Shown here one piece after another: positions 24,126-30,758 of a stretch of 64,000 bases of DNA (positions are counted from its first letter, which is position 1; each line of letters opens with the position of its first letter). Below the pieces are notes generated by a model. That model did no database searches and had not been told where the DNA came from. It saw nothing but the letters and a program-made list of their open reading frames with translations. Source of the stretch: Anaerotruncus rubiinfantis. GTDB taxonomy: Bacteria; Bacillota; Clostridia; Oscillospirales; Ruminococcaceae. Both the position numbers and the translations under genes were made by a program. The stretch lies in contig NZ_FKLA01000008.1 of assembly GCF_900078395.1 (NCBI RefSeq), positions 496,001-560,000 on the forward strand, read 5' to 3'.

Positions 24126-25820
24126 ATGAGAGACCGCAACAAAAAATCAGAACCATATCGCTACCGGCCGCCTGCCGCAGGCGGATCGCCGCGTGTGGCG
24201 CGCCCGGAGGATACGCGGGAACGGTATTATCTGCTGATCCGATTAAAGCTTTCCATGGAATGGCTGCGGCGGGTTTCCTGGGTGAATATCGCTGTGTTCC
24301 TATGTGTGCTGGGGATGTTTTTCCTGGGTGGGATCTTCCTGCCGAAACCGGAATTTTCTCAGGTCGAGAAACGGGATCTTGCCAAGCTCCCGGAATTTTC
24401 GGCAGAAACACTGTTTTCCGGGGAATATACCCGCGGGTTGGAAACTTACTTCGCGGACACCTTCCCGCTGCGCGAATGGTTTGTAAGTTTTTCCGCTGTG
24501 ATCGATGAAGCGCACGGCATCCGGAAGGACGATGTGCGTATCGTGCATAACGGCGGCATGAATGAGGTCCAGGATGTGCCAGTCACAGCGTCCGGCGACG
24601 CCAAAGCGCCTGCTCAGCCGGAAACGGACGCCGTTTCCGCCGCCGAAGCGTCTTCGGGGGCTTTTGCGCCGTCCGAAACGGATATGCCCGAGAGCAGCGC
24701 ACCGGAATCTCCGGCGCCTTCCGAACCGGCCGCGCCCCAGGACGACGGCACGGGTGAAGCGAGCACGATCAGCAATGGCATCCTGGTTTATAAGGGCCGG
24801 GCGATGTCGCTCTTCGGCGGGCTGCCCGCCAACGGCGAATGGTATGCGCAGGTTCTGAATGCCTATCACGAGGAACTGCCGGATGTGCAGATTTATAATA
24901 TGGTGATCCCGACGGCGGGCGAGTTCTATGTACCGGAACGGTACCGCGACCTCACCCAGAGCCAGAAGGCGATGATTGACCACATCTACAGTACGCTCGA
25001 CCCGGCGATCAAACAGGTGGATGCCTGGACGAAGCTTGCCGAGCACACCAGCGAATATATCTATTTCCGTACTGACCACCACTGGACCGGGCTGGGCGCT
25101 TATTATGCCTACACCGCTTTCTGCGAACAGGCAGGCTTTGAACCGCTTTCGGTCAGTGACTTTGAAACGCGCAGGCTCACCGATTTTATCGGCACCATGT
25201 ATGCGCAGACGCAGGATTCCACACTGCTCAAAGAACCGGATTATGTGGACTATTATCTTTTCAAACAGCCATACACGGCCGAACGGTTCATGCCAAACGC
25301 GCCGTATTATCCGATCCGGCACAACCTGTGGGGCGAATATGCGCAGAGCCCAAACAGTTATTCGGTTTTCCTGCAGGGTGATTTCCCGCTGATCCAGGTG
25401 CATACAGGCATCCCGAACGGACGCAAAATCATGGTGGTCAAGGAATCGTTCGGCAATGCGTTCGCGCCCTTTTTGATCAATCACTACGAAGAAGTTTATA
25501 TCGTTGACCAGAGGTACTTCCAGCTTGGCGCGGTCGATTTCATCAGGGAACATGGAATCAACGAGCTTGTCTTTGCCAACAACACCTTTGCGGCATGCAC
25601 ACCGTACCACATCCGCTGCATTGACAACCTGCGGCATCAGGTCTTTGTCCCGCCGGCGCCGGAACCCGCAAAGGAAGAACCTGCTGAACTCAAAACGGAG
25701 GAAAAGCCGAAAAAGCAGCAGATGGAGAAATCCTCCTCCGAAGTGCAGCCGGACGATGAGGAAGAGATGGACGACCGAGAACGGTCTGCCAAAAAGAAGA
25801 AGAACATGGACGGCGGATAA
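24126..25820 (+). CDS. DHHW-family (AlgJ/AlgX-like) surface acetylation protein
   Basis: Membrane-anchored extracytoplasmic protein of 564 aa. A cytoplasmic basic/Pro-rich N-terminus is followed by one membrane helix near residues 45-65 (VNIAVFLCVLGMFFLGGIFL). The outer part has ETYFADTFPLREWF, a ~60-residue Ala/Pro/Glu/Ser linker (residues ~155-215), the DHHW motif in YFRTDHHWTGLGAYYAY, and VVKESFGNAFAPFLINHYEE, matching the SGNH-like fold of AlgJ/AlgX with its Ser and Asp-His. The C-terminal ~50 residues are a charged, repetitive Pro/Glu/Lys tail not typical of the family. CTGGAGAT lies about 8 bases before the ATG. It is presumably the transfer partner of the upstream MBOAT. Confidence 0.85.
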   Translation: MRDRNKKSEPYRYRPPAAGGSPRVARPEDTRERYYLLIRLKLSMEWLRRVSWVNIAVFLCVLGMFFLGGIFLPKPEFSQVEKRDLAKLPEFSAETLFSGEYTRGLETYFADTFPLREWFVSFSAVIDEAHGIRKDDVRIVHNGGMNEVQDVPVTASGDAKAPAQPETDAVSAAEASSGAFAPSETDMPESSAPESPAPSEPAAPQDDGTGEASTISNGILVYKGRAMSLFGGLPANGEWYAQVLNAYHEELPDVQIYNMVIPTAGEFYVPERYRDLTQSQKAMIDHIYSTLDPAIKQVDAWTKLAEHTSEYIYFRTDHHWTGLGAYYAYTAFCEQAGFEPLSVSDFETRRLTDFIGTMYAQTQDSTLLKEPDYVDYYLFKQPYTAERFMPNAPYYPIRHNLWGEYAQSPNSYSVFLQGDFPLIQVHTGIPNGRKIMVVKESFGNAFAPFLINHYEEVYIVDQRYFQLGAVDFIREHGINELVFANNTFAACTPYHIRCIDNLRHQVFVPPAPEPAKEEPAELKTEEKPKKQQMEKSSSEVQPDDEEEMDDRERSAKKKKNMDGG

Positions 25821-25844
25821 ATTCCGAAAAAGGGGGTGCGCGCC

Positions 25845-26900
25845 ATGTGCAAAGCAAAGAGAACTGTAATCCTGTTGCTTTCGGCGATGCTGGTTTTGGG
25901 CGGGTGCGCCTCTGGCACAGCTGAAATGCGGCAGATTTCGGTGAAGATCACCCGCAGCCTGACCATGCAGGTGAGTGAAAAGGACGCGATGGTGCGTGAG
26001 GAGGCGGAGCGCTTCGCTGCGCGGGTTTCTGAATTGAGCGGCGGGATGCTCGAAATCGAGGTGCAAAGCGGTTTTCCAGATCATGAAACGGTGGCGTCGG
26101 GAGAGGCGGATTTCGCGTTCCTCAGCAACATTCAGATGGCGCAGGCGAACAGCCTGTTCGGGATGCTTTCGCTGCCGTTTACCTATGACGACTATAACCA
26201 TATGAGCATTGCGCTCAATTCGGAGGAGATGCTCACGCTGCTGACCGACCGGCTTGCCGGCACCAATCTGCTGCCGCTGATGGCGCTCTATAACGGTACC
26301 TCCTGCCTGGTCACCAATCGTGGGGAGCTGCGGGTGCCTTCTGATTTTCGGGATCTGGCAATTGCGATGCGCACCGACAACGCTGAAAAAATCCGAATGT
26401 TTGAGGTGCTTGGCGCACGGGTGCTGCCGTATTCGCATACCTCGCTCGTGCCAATGCTTGGGCAGGAGGTGGAAATCCTGCCGGATGATTTGACCAAGCC
26501 CGGCGACCTTGTCACGATCGATACGATTGAAGTTGACCTCGAACAGGCGCTCCAGCTGCTGTCCGATCCTGATTCGCTCTATTTGATCCGTACCTTCCAC
26601 AATCTTTCGCCGCTCTGGCTGGTGGCCAATCAGGAGGCCTTCGCAAGCCTTTCCGCATGGGAACAGGCAGTGGTGCGCGAAGGCTTGGCTGGGTTGCTGG
26701 CGCAGATGGAACTGCGGCGGGAAGGGCGCGACCGGGAACTTCTTGCGCAGATGGTGAATATGGGGATCGAAATTGTGGACATCGAACGACCGGAAATCGG
26801 CGTGGCGATTTATGGCTCGAGCGGGACCGGGACCGACAAATACACGCCGCCTGCCGCGTTCGACCGGCGGGTCTACCAGATGATTCAGAACTTTTCATAA
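25845..26900 (+). CDS. DctP-like solute-binding lipoprotein without permease
   Basis: Lipoprotein of 351 aa with a signal peptide ending in the lipobox LVLGGC. The mature part resembles TRAP receptor DctP: FAARVSELSGGMLEIEVQSG, EADFAFLSNIQMAQANSLFG, LSLPFTYDDYNHM and a C-terminal AVVREGLAGLLAQMELRREG. No DctQ or DctM is adjacent; instead it is third in the MBOAT-DHHW operon, 24 bases after the DHHW gene, and is followed by a strong terminator. It may therefore bind an acyl donor or glycan for the acetylation system, or be a recruited receptor that uses another transporter. ATG 25845 is preferred to GTG 25836 because AGGGGG sits 8 bases before the ATG. Confidence 0.75.
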   Translation: MCKAKRTVILLLSAMLVLGGCASGTAEMRQISVKITRSLTMQVSEKDAMVREEAERFAARVSELSGGMLEIEVQSGFPDHETVASGEADFAFLSNIQMAQANSLFGMLSLPFTYDDYNHMSIALNSEEMLTLLTDRLAGTNLLPLMALYNGTSCLVTNRGELRVPSDFRDLAIAMRTDNAEKIRMFEVLGARVLPYSHTSLVPMLGQEVEILPDDLTKPGDLVTIDTIEVDLEQALQLLSDPDSLYLIRTFHNLSPLWLVANQEAFASLSAWEQAVVREGLAGLLAQMELRREGRDRELLAQMVNMGIEIVDIERPEIGVAIYGSSGTGTDKYTPPAAFDRRVYQMIQNFS

Positions 26901-26927
26901 AAAACAGCCGCTTTGCGGCTGTTTTTT
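26898..26927 (+). terminator. Terminator of the MBOAT operon
   Basis: AAAACAGCCGC/GCGGCTGTTTT with a three-base loop (26901-26925) and a T-run. Confidence 0.9.
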
Positions 26928-26971
26928 CGCACTGGGCAGGGCGCGCAATCAGCATGTATCCGCCTGCGTGA

Positions 26972-27018
26972 AAACTAAAGACAGGAGGCTGCCTACGGCA
27001 GCCTCCTGTCTTTAGTTT
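26972..27018 (-). terminator. 22-bp perfect hairpin ending the class A PBP gene
   Basis: Arms 26972-26993 and 26997-27018 are exactly complementary with a TAC loop. The outer AAACTAAAG/CTTTAGTTT part gives a U-rich end on both strands. It lies 2 bases after the PBP stop and faces the MBOAT operon terminator. Confidence 0.85.
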
Positions 27019-27020
27019 GA

Positions 27021-29237
27021 TTAATCTTCGTCGTCAATGATCTTGAGATCGTCCTTATCTTCCTTTTCCTTCTGCTTCAACCGGAGCGCGCGCCGCTCGG
27101 CGGGAGTGAGATCGTCGAGGTCAATCGAGTCGGTGACATCCGAATGGAGCGTGCAGGTGCCTGGCATGTAGGATTCCTTATACCATCCGATAGCAGTGGT
27201 TGGGCAGGTGTCGAGCGCCAAGTCGCCGCTTTCGGTGCAGTAGGCCTTCTCAACCACATTGCCCCAGACAGGGAACTGCTGAACTTCGAGCCCTTCGTGC
27301 AGCGGTCCCATAACCGCTTTGAAAACGAGCGGCGGCGGGTAGCTGGAATAGCGGATGCGTTCCGGGGTGTCGTAGCCCATCCAGACAGCGCAGACATAAT
27401 AGGGCGTGCAGCCGATAAACCACTGGTCGCGGTCGTCGTCGGTGGTTCCAGTCTTGCCTGCAACCGGCATGGTGGAAAATTTTGCACCCGCGCCGGTTCC
27501 GTAAGGCCCGGTGGTGACCCGCTGCATCAGTTTGTTGACGATGGTGGCGGTTTCCGGGGTGATGACCCGGCGCGGCGTAATGTCGCGCTCAAGGATCGTT
27601 TCTCCGTTCGCGTCGAGCACCTTGGTGTAGGCATATGGCTTGGTGAAATAACCGCCGTTCGCGTATATCTGGTAAGCGCCCGCCATTTCAAGCGCCGAGA
27701 CGCCGTTGGTGAGCCCGCCGAGCGCCATCGGGAAGAGATCGACGTCTCCGAGAATCCGTCCGTCGACCACCTGCCGTTCAACCAGCGTTTCCATGCCGAG
27801 CTTGTCGTGCAGGAAATCGAAAGCGCGGCGGGGGGTTATGATCTCGATCAGCTTGACCGGGATGGTGTTGGTTGAGCGCTGGATCGCTTCATCGATGGTG
27901 ATCGGCCCCAGGTAACGGCCATAATGGTTGACCGGCCAGTCCTTGTCGTTGAGTTTGATGGGGGAGTCCTCCAGCTTGGTGGACCAGGTGACCACATCGT
28001 TTTCGATCGCCTGCAGATAGGCGGAGATCGGCTTGATCGACGATCCGCACTGGCGCAGCGACTGGGTAGCGCGGTTGAGCGCGCGGGAATATTCCTTCTC
28101 ACCGATGCCGCCCGCGACCGCGAGCACCTTACCGTTTGGATCGGTGACCACACAGGCCGACTGCGGGTATTCTTCATTGTAGACGGTCTGAGGGAAGTTC
28201 GCGACATCTTTATAATAGGCCGAAAGGCTGTCCTGCATCTGCTGGTTTACAGTCGCATAGATGCGGTAACCGCCGTTAAAGACCTGGCTCTGCGCATAAG
28301 CGTAAGTGTAGCCTTTTTCCGATACCAGATCGGCGATTACCTCCTCGATGAGATGGTCGACAAAATCACTGTAGATAATATTCTTTTTGGCGTAGGCGAT
28401 GTCCTTTTGGAAAACGAGTTTCTCATTGACAGCATCCTCGTATTCCTTGTCATTCAGATAGCCCTGGTCGTGCATCTCCGCAAGGATATGCTCCTGACGC
28501 TCCTTGTTGTCATCGGGGTTTACAAACGGGTCATACCGGCCGGGAAACTGGGTGATGCCGATGATGGCTGCCGATTCAGCTACCGAAAGCTCGTTTACAT
28601 CCTTACCGAAATAGGTATTGGCGGCCGCCTGCACGCCGTAGCAGGAGTTCGCATAGTAGACGGTATTGAGGTAGGCCTCCAGGATCTGCTGTTTGGAATA
28701 GCGTTTTTCTAGGTTCAGCGCGCGGAAGATCTCCTGCACCTTGCGCTCAATGCGCAGGTCATCATCCCCGGTGACATTCTTGACCACCTGCTGGGTGATG
28801 GTCGAACCGCCCTGCTGGGTGTTATAGATGGGGACAAAGAGGTTCACGAATGCACCAAAGGTGCGCTTCCAGTCGACGCCCTGATGCTCCCAGAAGCGCT
28901 TGTCCTCAATTGCGACCAGTGCTTCGACCATGTGCTCAGGAATCTCATCGTAGGATACCCATATCCGGTTTTCCGCGGTCTGCAGGCTCTGCAGTTCGTA
29001 AGGTTCACCGGTCGCCGGGTCATCGGCATAGATGATGGTGGTGTATTTGAGCGGGAGGTTGTCGAGGCTGACCTGGTCGTCCGAATTGATGTAGCGCAGG
29101 ATATAGACGGTCAATACCGAAGCCACGATACAGCCAGTGATGATACCGACCATGATAAGCGCAGCAATCACGCGGCCAATGTTGGCAAACGTCCCTTTGA
29201 CGATGCTGCCAACAGAATATTTTTTGTTAGACCCCAT
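27021..29237 (-). CDS. Class A penicillin-binding protein (PBP1A family)
   Basis: Bifunctional peptidoglycan synthase, 738 aa. A cytoplasmic N-terminus is followed by one membrane helix (residues ~20-46). The GT51 transglycosylase domain has Glu111 in VAIEDKRFWEHQGVDW and GGSTITQQVVKN. The transpeptidase domain carries SxxK as CGSSIKPISAYL, SxN as QRSTNTIPVKL and KTGT as VAGKTGTTDDDRDQWF. The C-terminus is a charged tail ending in a run of Asp/Glu/Lys. TAAGGAGGATT lies about 8 bases before the ATG. It is monocistronic; the upstream spacer carries a 121-bp tandem repeat. Confidence 0.93.
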   Translation of the reverse strand: MGSNKKYSVGSIVKGTFANIGRVIAALIMVGIITGCIVASVLTVYILRYINSDDQVSLDNLPLKYTTIIYADDPATGEPYELQSLQTAENRIWVSYDEIPEHMVEALVAIEDKRFWEHQGVDWKRTFGAFVNLFVPIYNTQQGGSTITQQVVKNVTGDDDLRIERKVQEIFRALNLEKRYSKQQILEAYLNTVYYANSCYGVQAAANTYFGKDVNELSVAESAAIIGITQFPGRYDPFVNPDDNKERQEHILAEMHDQGYLNDKEYEDAVNEKLVFQKDIAYAKKNIIYSDFVDHLIEEVIADLVSEKGYTYAYAQSQVFNGGYRIYATVNQQMQDSLSAYYKDVANFPQTVYNEEYPQSACVVTDPNGKVLAVAGGIGEKEYSRALNRATQSLRQCGSSIKPISAYLQAIENDVVTWSTKLEDSPIKLNDKDWPVNHYGRYLGPITIDEAIQRSTNTIPVKLIEIITPRRAFDFLHDKLGMETLVERQVVDGRILGDVDLFPMALGGLTNGVSALEMAGAYQIYANGGYFTKPYAYTKVLDANGETILERDITPRRVITPETATIVNKLMQRVTTGPYGTGAGAKFSTMPVAGKTGTTDDDRDQWFIGCTPYYVCAVWMGYDTPERIRYSSYPPPLVFKAVMGPLHEGLEVQQFPVWGNVVEKAYCTESGDLALDTCPTTAIGWYKESYMPGTCTLHSDVTDSIDLDDLTPAERRALRLKQKEKEDKDDLKIIDDED

Positions 29238-29353
29238 TCGGTAGAATCCTCCTTACAGATGAGCGCAATGCAGAGACCTTTTTTACTGGGATTACATATC
29301 TATAGAATAGTATGCCATAAAACAGAGAAAAATGGATGATGCATTTGCATATG

Positions 29354-29595
29354 GGATATTCTCCCGCAAGAGCGAAGCGCGCGGCGGGAGAATTGCGCGC
29401 TGGGGCGGGAGCGCCAAAGGCGCGGATCGTCCCGCGCATAGCGGTATAATAACCGCATTGGAAAAAGGCCATGCGGATATTCTCCCGCAAGAGCGAAGCG
29501 TGCGGCGGGAGAATTGCGCACTGGGGCGGGAGCGCCAAAGGCGCGGATCGTCCCGCGCCTAGCGGTATAATAACCGCATTGAAAAAAGGCCATGC
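29354..29595. repeat. Two 121-bp tandem direct repeats with internal hairpins
   Basis: Copy 1 (29354-29474) and copy 2 (29475-29595) differ at four positions only. Each unit contains an ATTCTCCCGC...GCGGGAGAAT inverted repeat, a GGAGCGCC/GGCGC stem and the word GGTATAATAACCGCAT. Open frames across it on both strands are low in coding character. It occupies most of the 543-base gap between the PBP and the next gene. Confidence 0.9.
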
Positions 29596-29607
29596 GGTTA
29601 TTATACC
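29564..29607. repeat. Terminal inverted repeat of the tandem element
   Basis: GGTATAATAACCGCAT at the end of copy 2 (29564-29579) is exactly complementary to ATGCGGTTATTATACC at 29592-29607, with a 12-base loop. The right arm extends beyond the tandem array, so the two copies may be a partly duplicated hairpin element. Confidence 0.75.
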
Positions 29608-29780
29608 ACAGAATAAAGGTAAAGTGTTACAGTTTTTTAAACGAATGAGGCAGGCGCTTCGGAAAAACAAAAACAGGGAACCGCTTACTGAATATTTTAC
29701 CTAAACAGTGTGCAAAATATTGTAAATCAATTCATCCAAATGGATTTTTGGCCGATCCCGGAATGAGGTGTAGTTTTAAG

Positions 29781-30119
29781 ATGCGTAATGCAGTGATATT
29801 GACGCTTGTAGGAATTCTGGTGGTGTCCCTGATCACAATCGGAGTCGCCTATGCGGTGCCGCAGACGGTTCCGCCAGAGATGACCTCCTCCAGCATGCCT
29901 GAACCGCCGCCGATTGAAGATACCACGGGGTATCCATATCTTCTGCGCAATTATGAAGGGAAGCTGGCGGTATTTACCGATGATCTTGTGCAGCCGGACA
30001 TGGTGTTCGACGTATATGTCCGCACCCTGCCGGAACTCGACCAGCAGGAGCTGCAACGGGGCGTGCGGGTGCAGAGCTATGAGGAGCTCACCGCGCTGAT
30101 TGAGGATTATATCAGCTAG
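29781..30119 (+). CDS. Small membrane-anchored protein with a BofC-C-like segment
   Basis: A 112-residue protein with an N-terminal membrane helix (NAVILTLVGILVVSLITIGV), a short Pro/Ser linker and an outer domain. The stretch YLLRNYEGKLAVFTDD resembles the C-terminal domain of the sporulation factor BofC and related spore or wall proteins; the rest is not recognised. ATG 29781 is chosen over an in-frame TTG at 29748 because TGAGGTG precedes it and the helix then lies at the N-terminus. A small CCAACCAC/GTGGTTGG hairpin follows at 30121-30144. It is monocistronic. Function unknown; a forespore or wall-related role is a guess. Confidence 0.6.
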   Translation: MRNAVILTLVGILVVSLITIGVAYAVPQTVPPEMTSSSMPEPPPIEDTTGYPYLLRNYEGKLAVFTDDLVQPDMVFDVYVRTLPELDQQELQRGVRVQSYEELTALIEDYIS

Positions 30120-30151
30120 CCAACCACAACATCTGGTGGTTGGAGACAGAT

Positions 30152-30209
30152 GTAACCGCTTTGTAATCTTTCCCTTGTTTTTGTTACTATTTTGTTACCG
30201 CTTTGTAAT
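30152..30209 (+). promoter_or_regulatory. Pho-box-like array of 11-bp direct repeats
   Basis: TGTAAC at 30152 and TGTAAT at 30163 form one pair. TTGTTAC at 30181, TTGTTAC at 30192 and TTGTAAT at 30203 form a triplet. All have an 11-bp period (7-base words, 4-base gaps), the geometry of PhoB/PhoP sites. The 15-mer ACCGCTTTGTAATCT occurs twice (30156 and 30198). The array ends 33 bases before a TATAAT. Confidence 0.5.
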
Positions 30210-30241
30210 CTAAAAAGGCGGATTTTATCCCTTGCGTATCA

Positions 30242-30247
30242 TATAAT
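30242..30247 (+). promoter_or_regulatory. -10 element of the putative activated promoter
   Basis: Consensus TATAAT with no recognisable -35 at 17 bases (CGGATT at 30219-30224), as expected for an activator-dependent promoter. Confidence 0.5.
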
Positions 30248-30253
30248 AAAAAC

Positions 30254-30373
30254 AGGTTAAGACTTCAATTACTTGAAAGTCTTCCTCCTGAAAAATCAGT
30301 TTTGAAAAATGCGTAAGGTCTGATCAGCCTTAACTCCCCACAATTAAGCGGTTGTACGAGCAGCCGCTTTTTT
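30254..30373 (+). ncRNA. Candidate small RNA of ~120 nt
   Basis: Between the TATAAT and a terminator lies no ORF with a ribosome binding site. The sequence can fold: GACTTCAA/TTGAAAGTC hairpin at 30261-30281, CTGAAAAATCAG hairpin near 30288, and a closing GTTAAG (30256) with CTTAAC (30330). The 3' end is AAGCGGTTG...CAGCCGCTT (30346-30369) followed by TTTTTT. It does not match an RNA family I recognise. Confidence 0.4.
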
Positions 30374-30387
30374 GCTGCCATTTTTCC

Positions 30388-30423
30388 GAAAACCGCCGGG
30401 CCTGATAGGGTCCGGCGGTTTTC
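30388..30423 (+). terminator. Second hairpin terminator after the RNA candidate
   Basis: GAAAACCGCCGG (30388-30399) pairs exactly with CCGGCGGTTTTC (30412-30423). T-rich arms make it a terminator candidate in either direction. Confidence 0.6.
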
Positions 30424-30440
30424 ATTATGACTTTCGCTAA

Positions 30441-30704
30441 GAAAAGGATAAACGGAAAAGAATAGAAATTATAGAGTGGCGTATGATGCCCGACCACATC
30501 TATCTGCTCCTCCGTATACCGTCAAAGCAGAGTGCGTCGCAAATCATGGGATATCTAAAAGGAAAAAGTGCAATGATGATGTTTGAGCGGCATGCAAATC
30601 TAAAGTACATACCACCGTGGCTTGAACAAAGTGAAAGCCAGCGTCTTTTAGGCGCTGGCTTCTCTTATGGCCTTATAGACGGCCCCTCATGCCACCCATC
30701 TTAA
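30441..30704 (+). pseudogene. IS200/IS605-family transposase TnpA remnant
   Basis: The frame encodes EIIEWRMMPDHIYLLLRIPS, then MGYLKGKSAMMMFERHANLKY, unmistakably the middle of an IS200-type Y1 transposase. The N-terminal HUH region and the C-terminal part with the catalytic tyrosine are missing, and after ANLKY the frame runs into unrelated sequence. A hairpin AGCCAGCG/CGCTGGCT at 30636-30660 may be a leftover of the element's right-end structure. No intact left end was found. The gap to 30758 holds nothing else clear. Confidence 0.75.
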
Positions 30705-30758
30705 GGGTGTAATGACTGTAAAATAACTGGCGGCTGCGAAGGGTGGCAGCCCTTCGTG

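Noticed and set aside
24300..26600. 766-residue open frame on the minus strand
   Set aside because: It is the antisense of the DHHW and DctP-like genes, is rich in Arg/His/Phe as GC-skewed shadows are, and has no ribosome binding site or family match.
29354..29595. CRISPR-like array
   Set aside because: Only two units of 121 bases without spacers; no cas genes in the window.
29227..29670. 147-residue minus-strand ORF across the tandem repeats
   Set aside because: It simply translates the duplicated element twice, with no ribosome binding site and no plausible domain.
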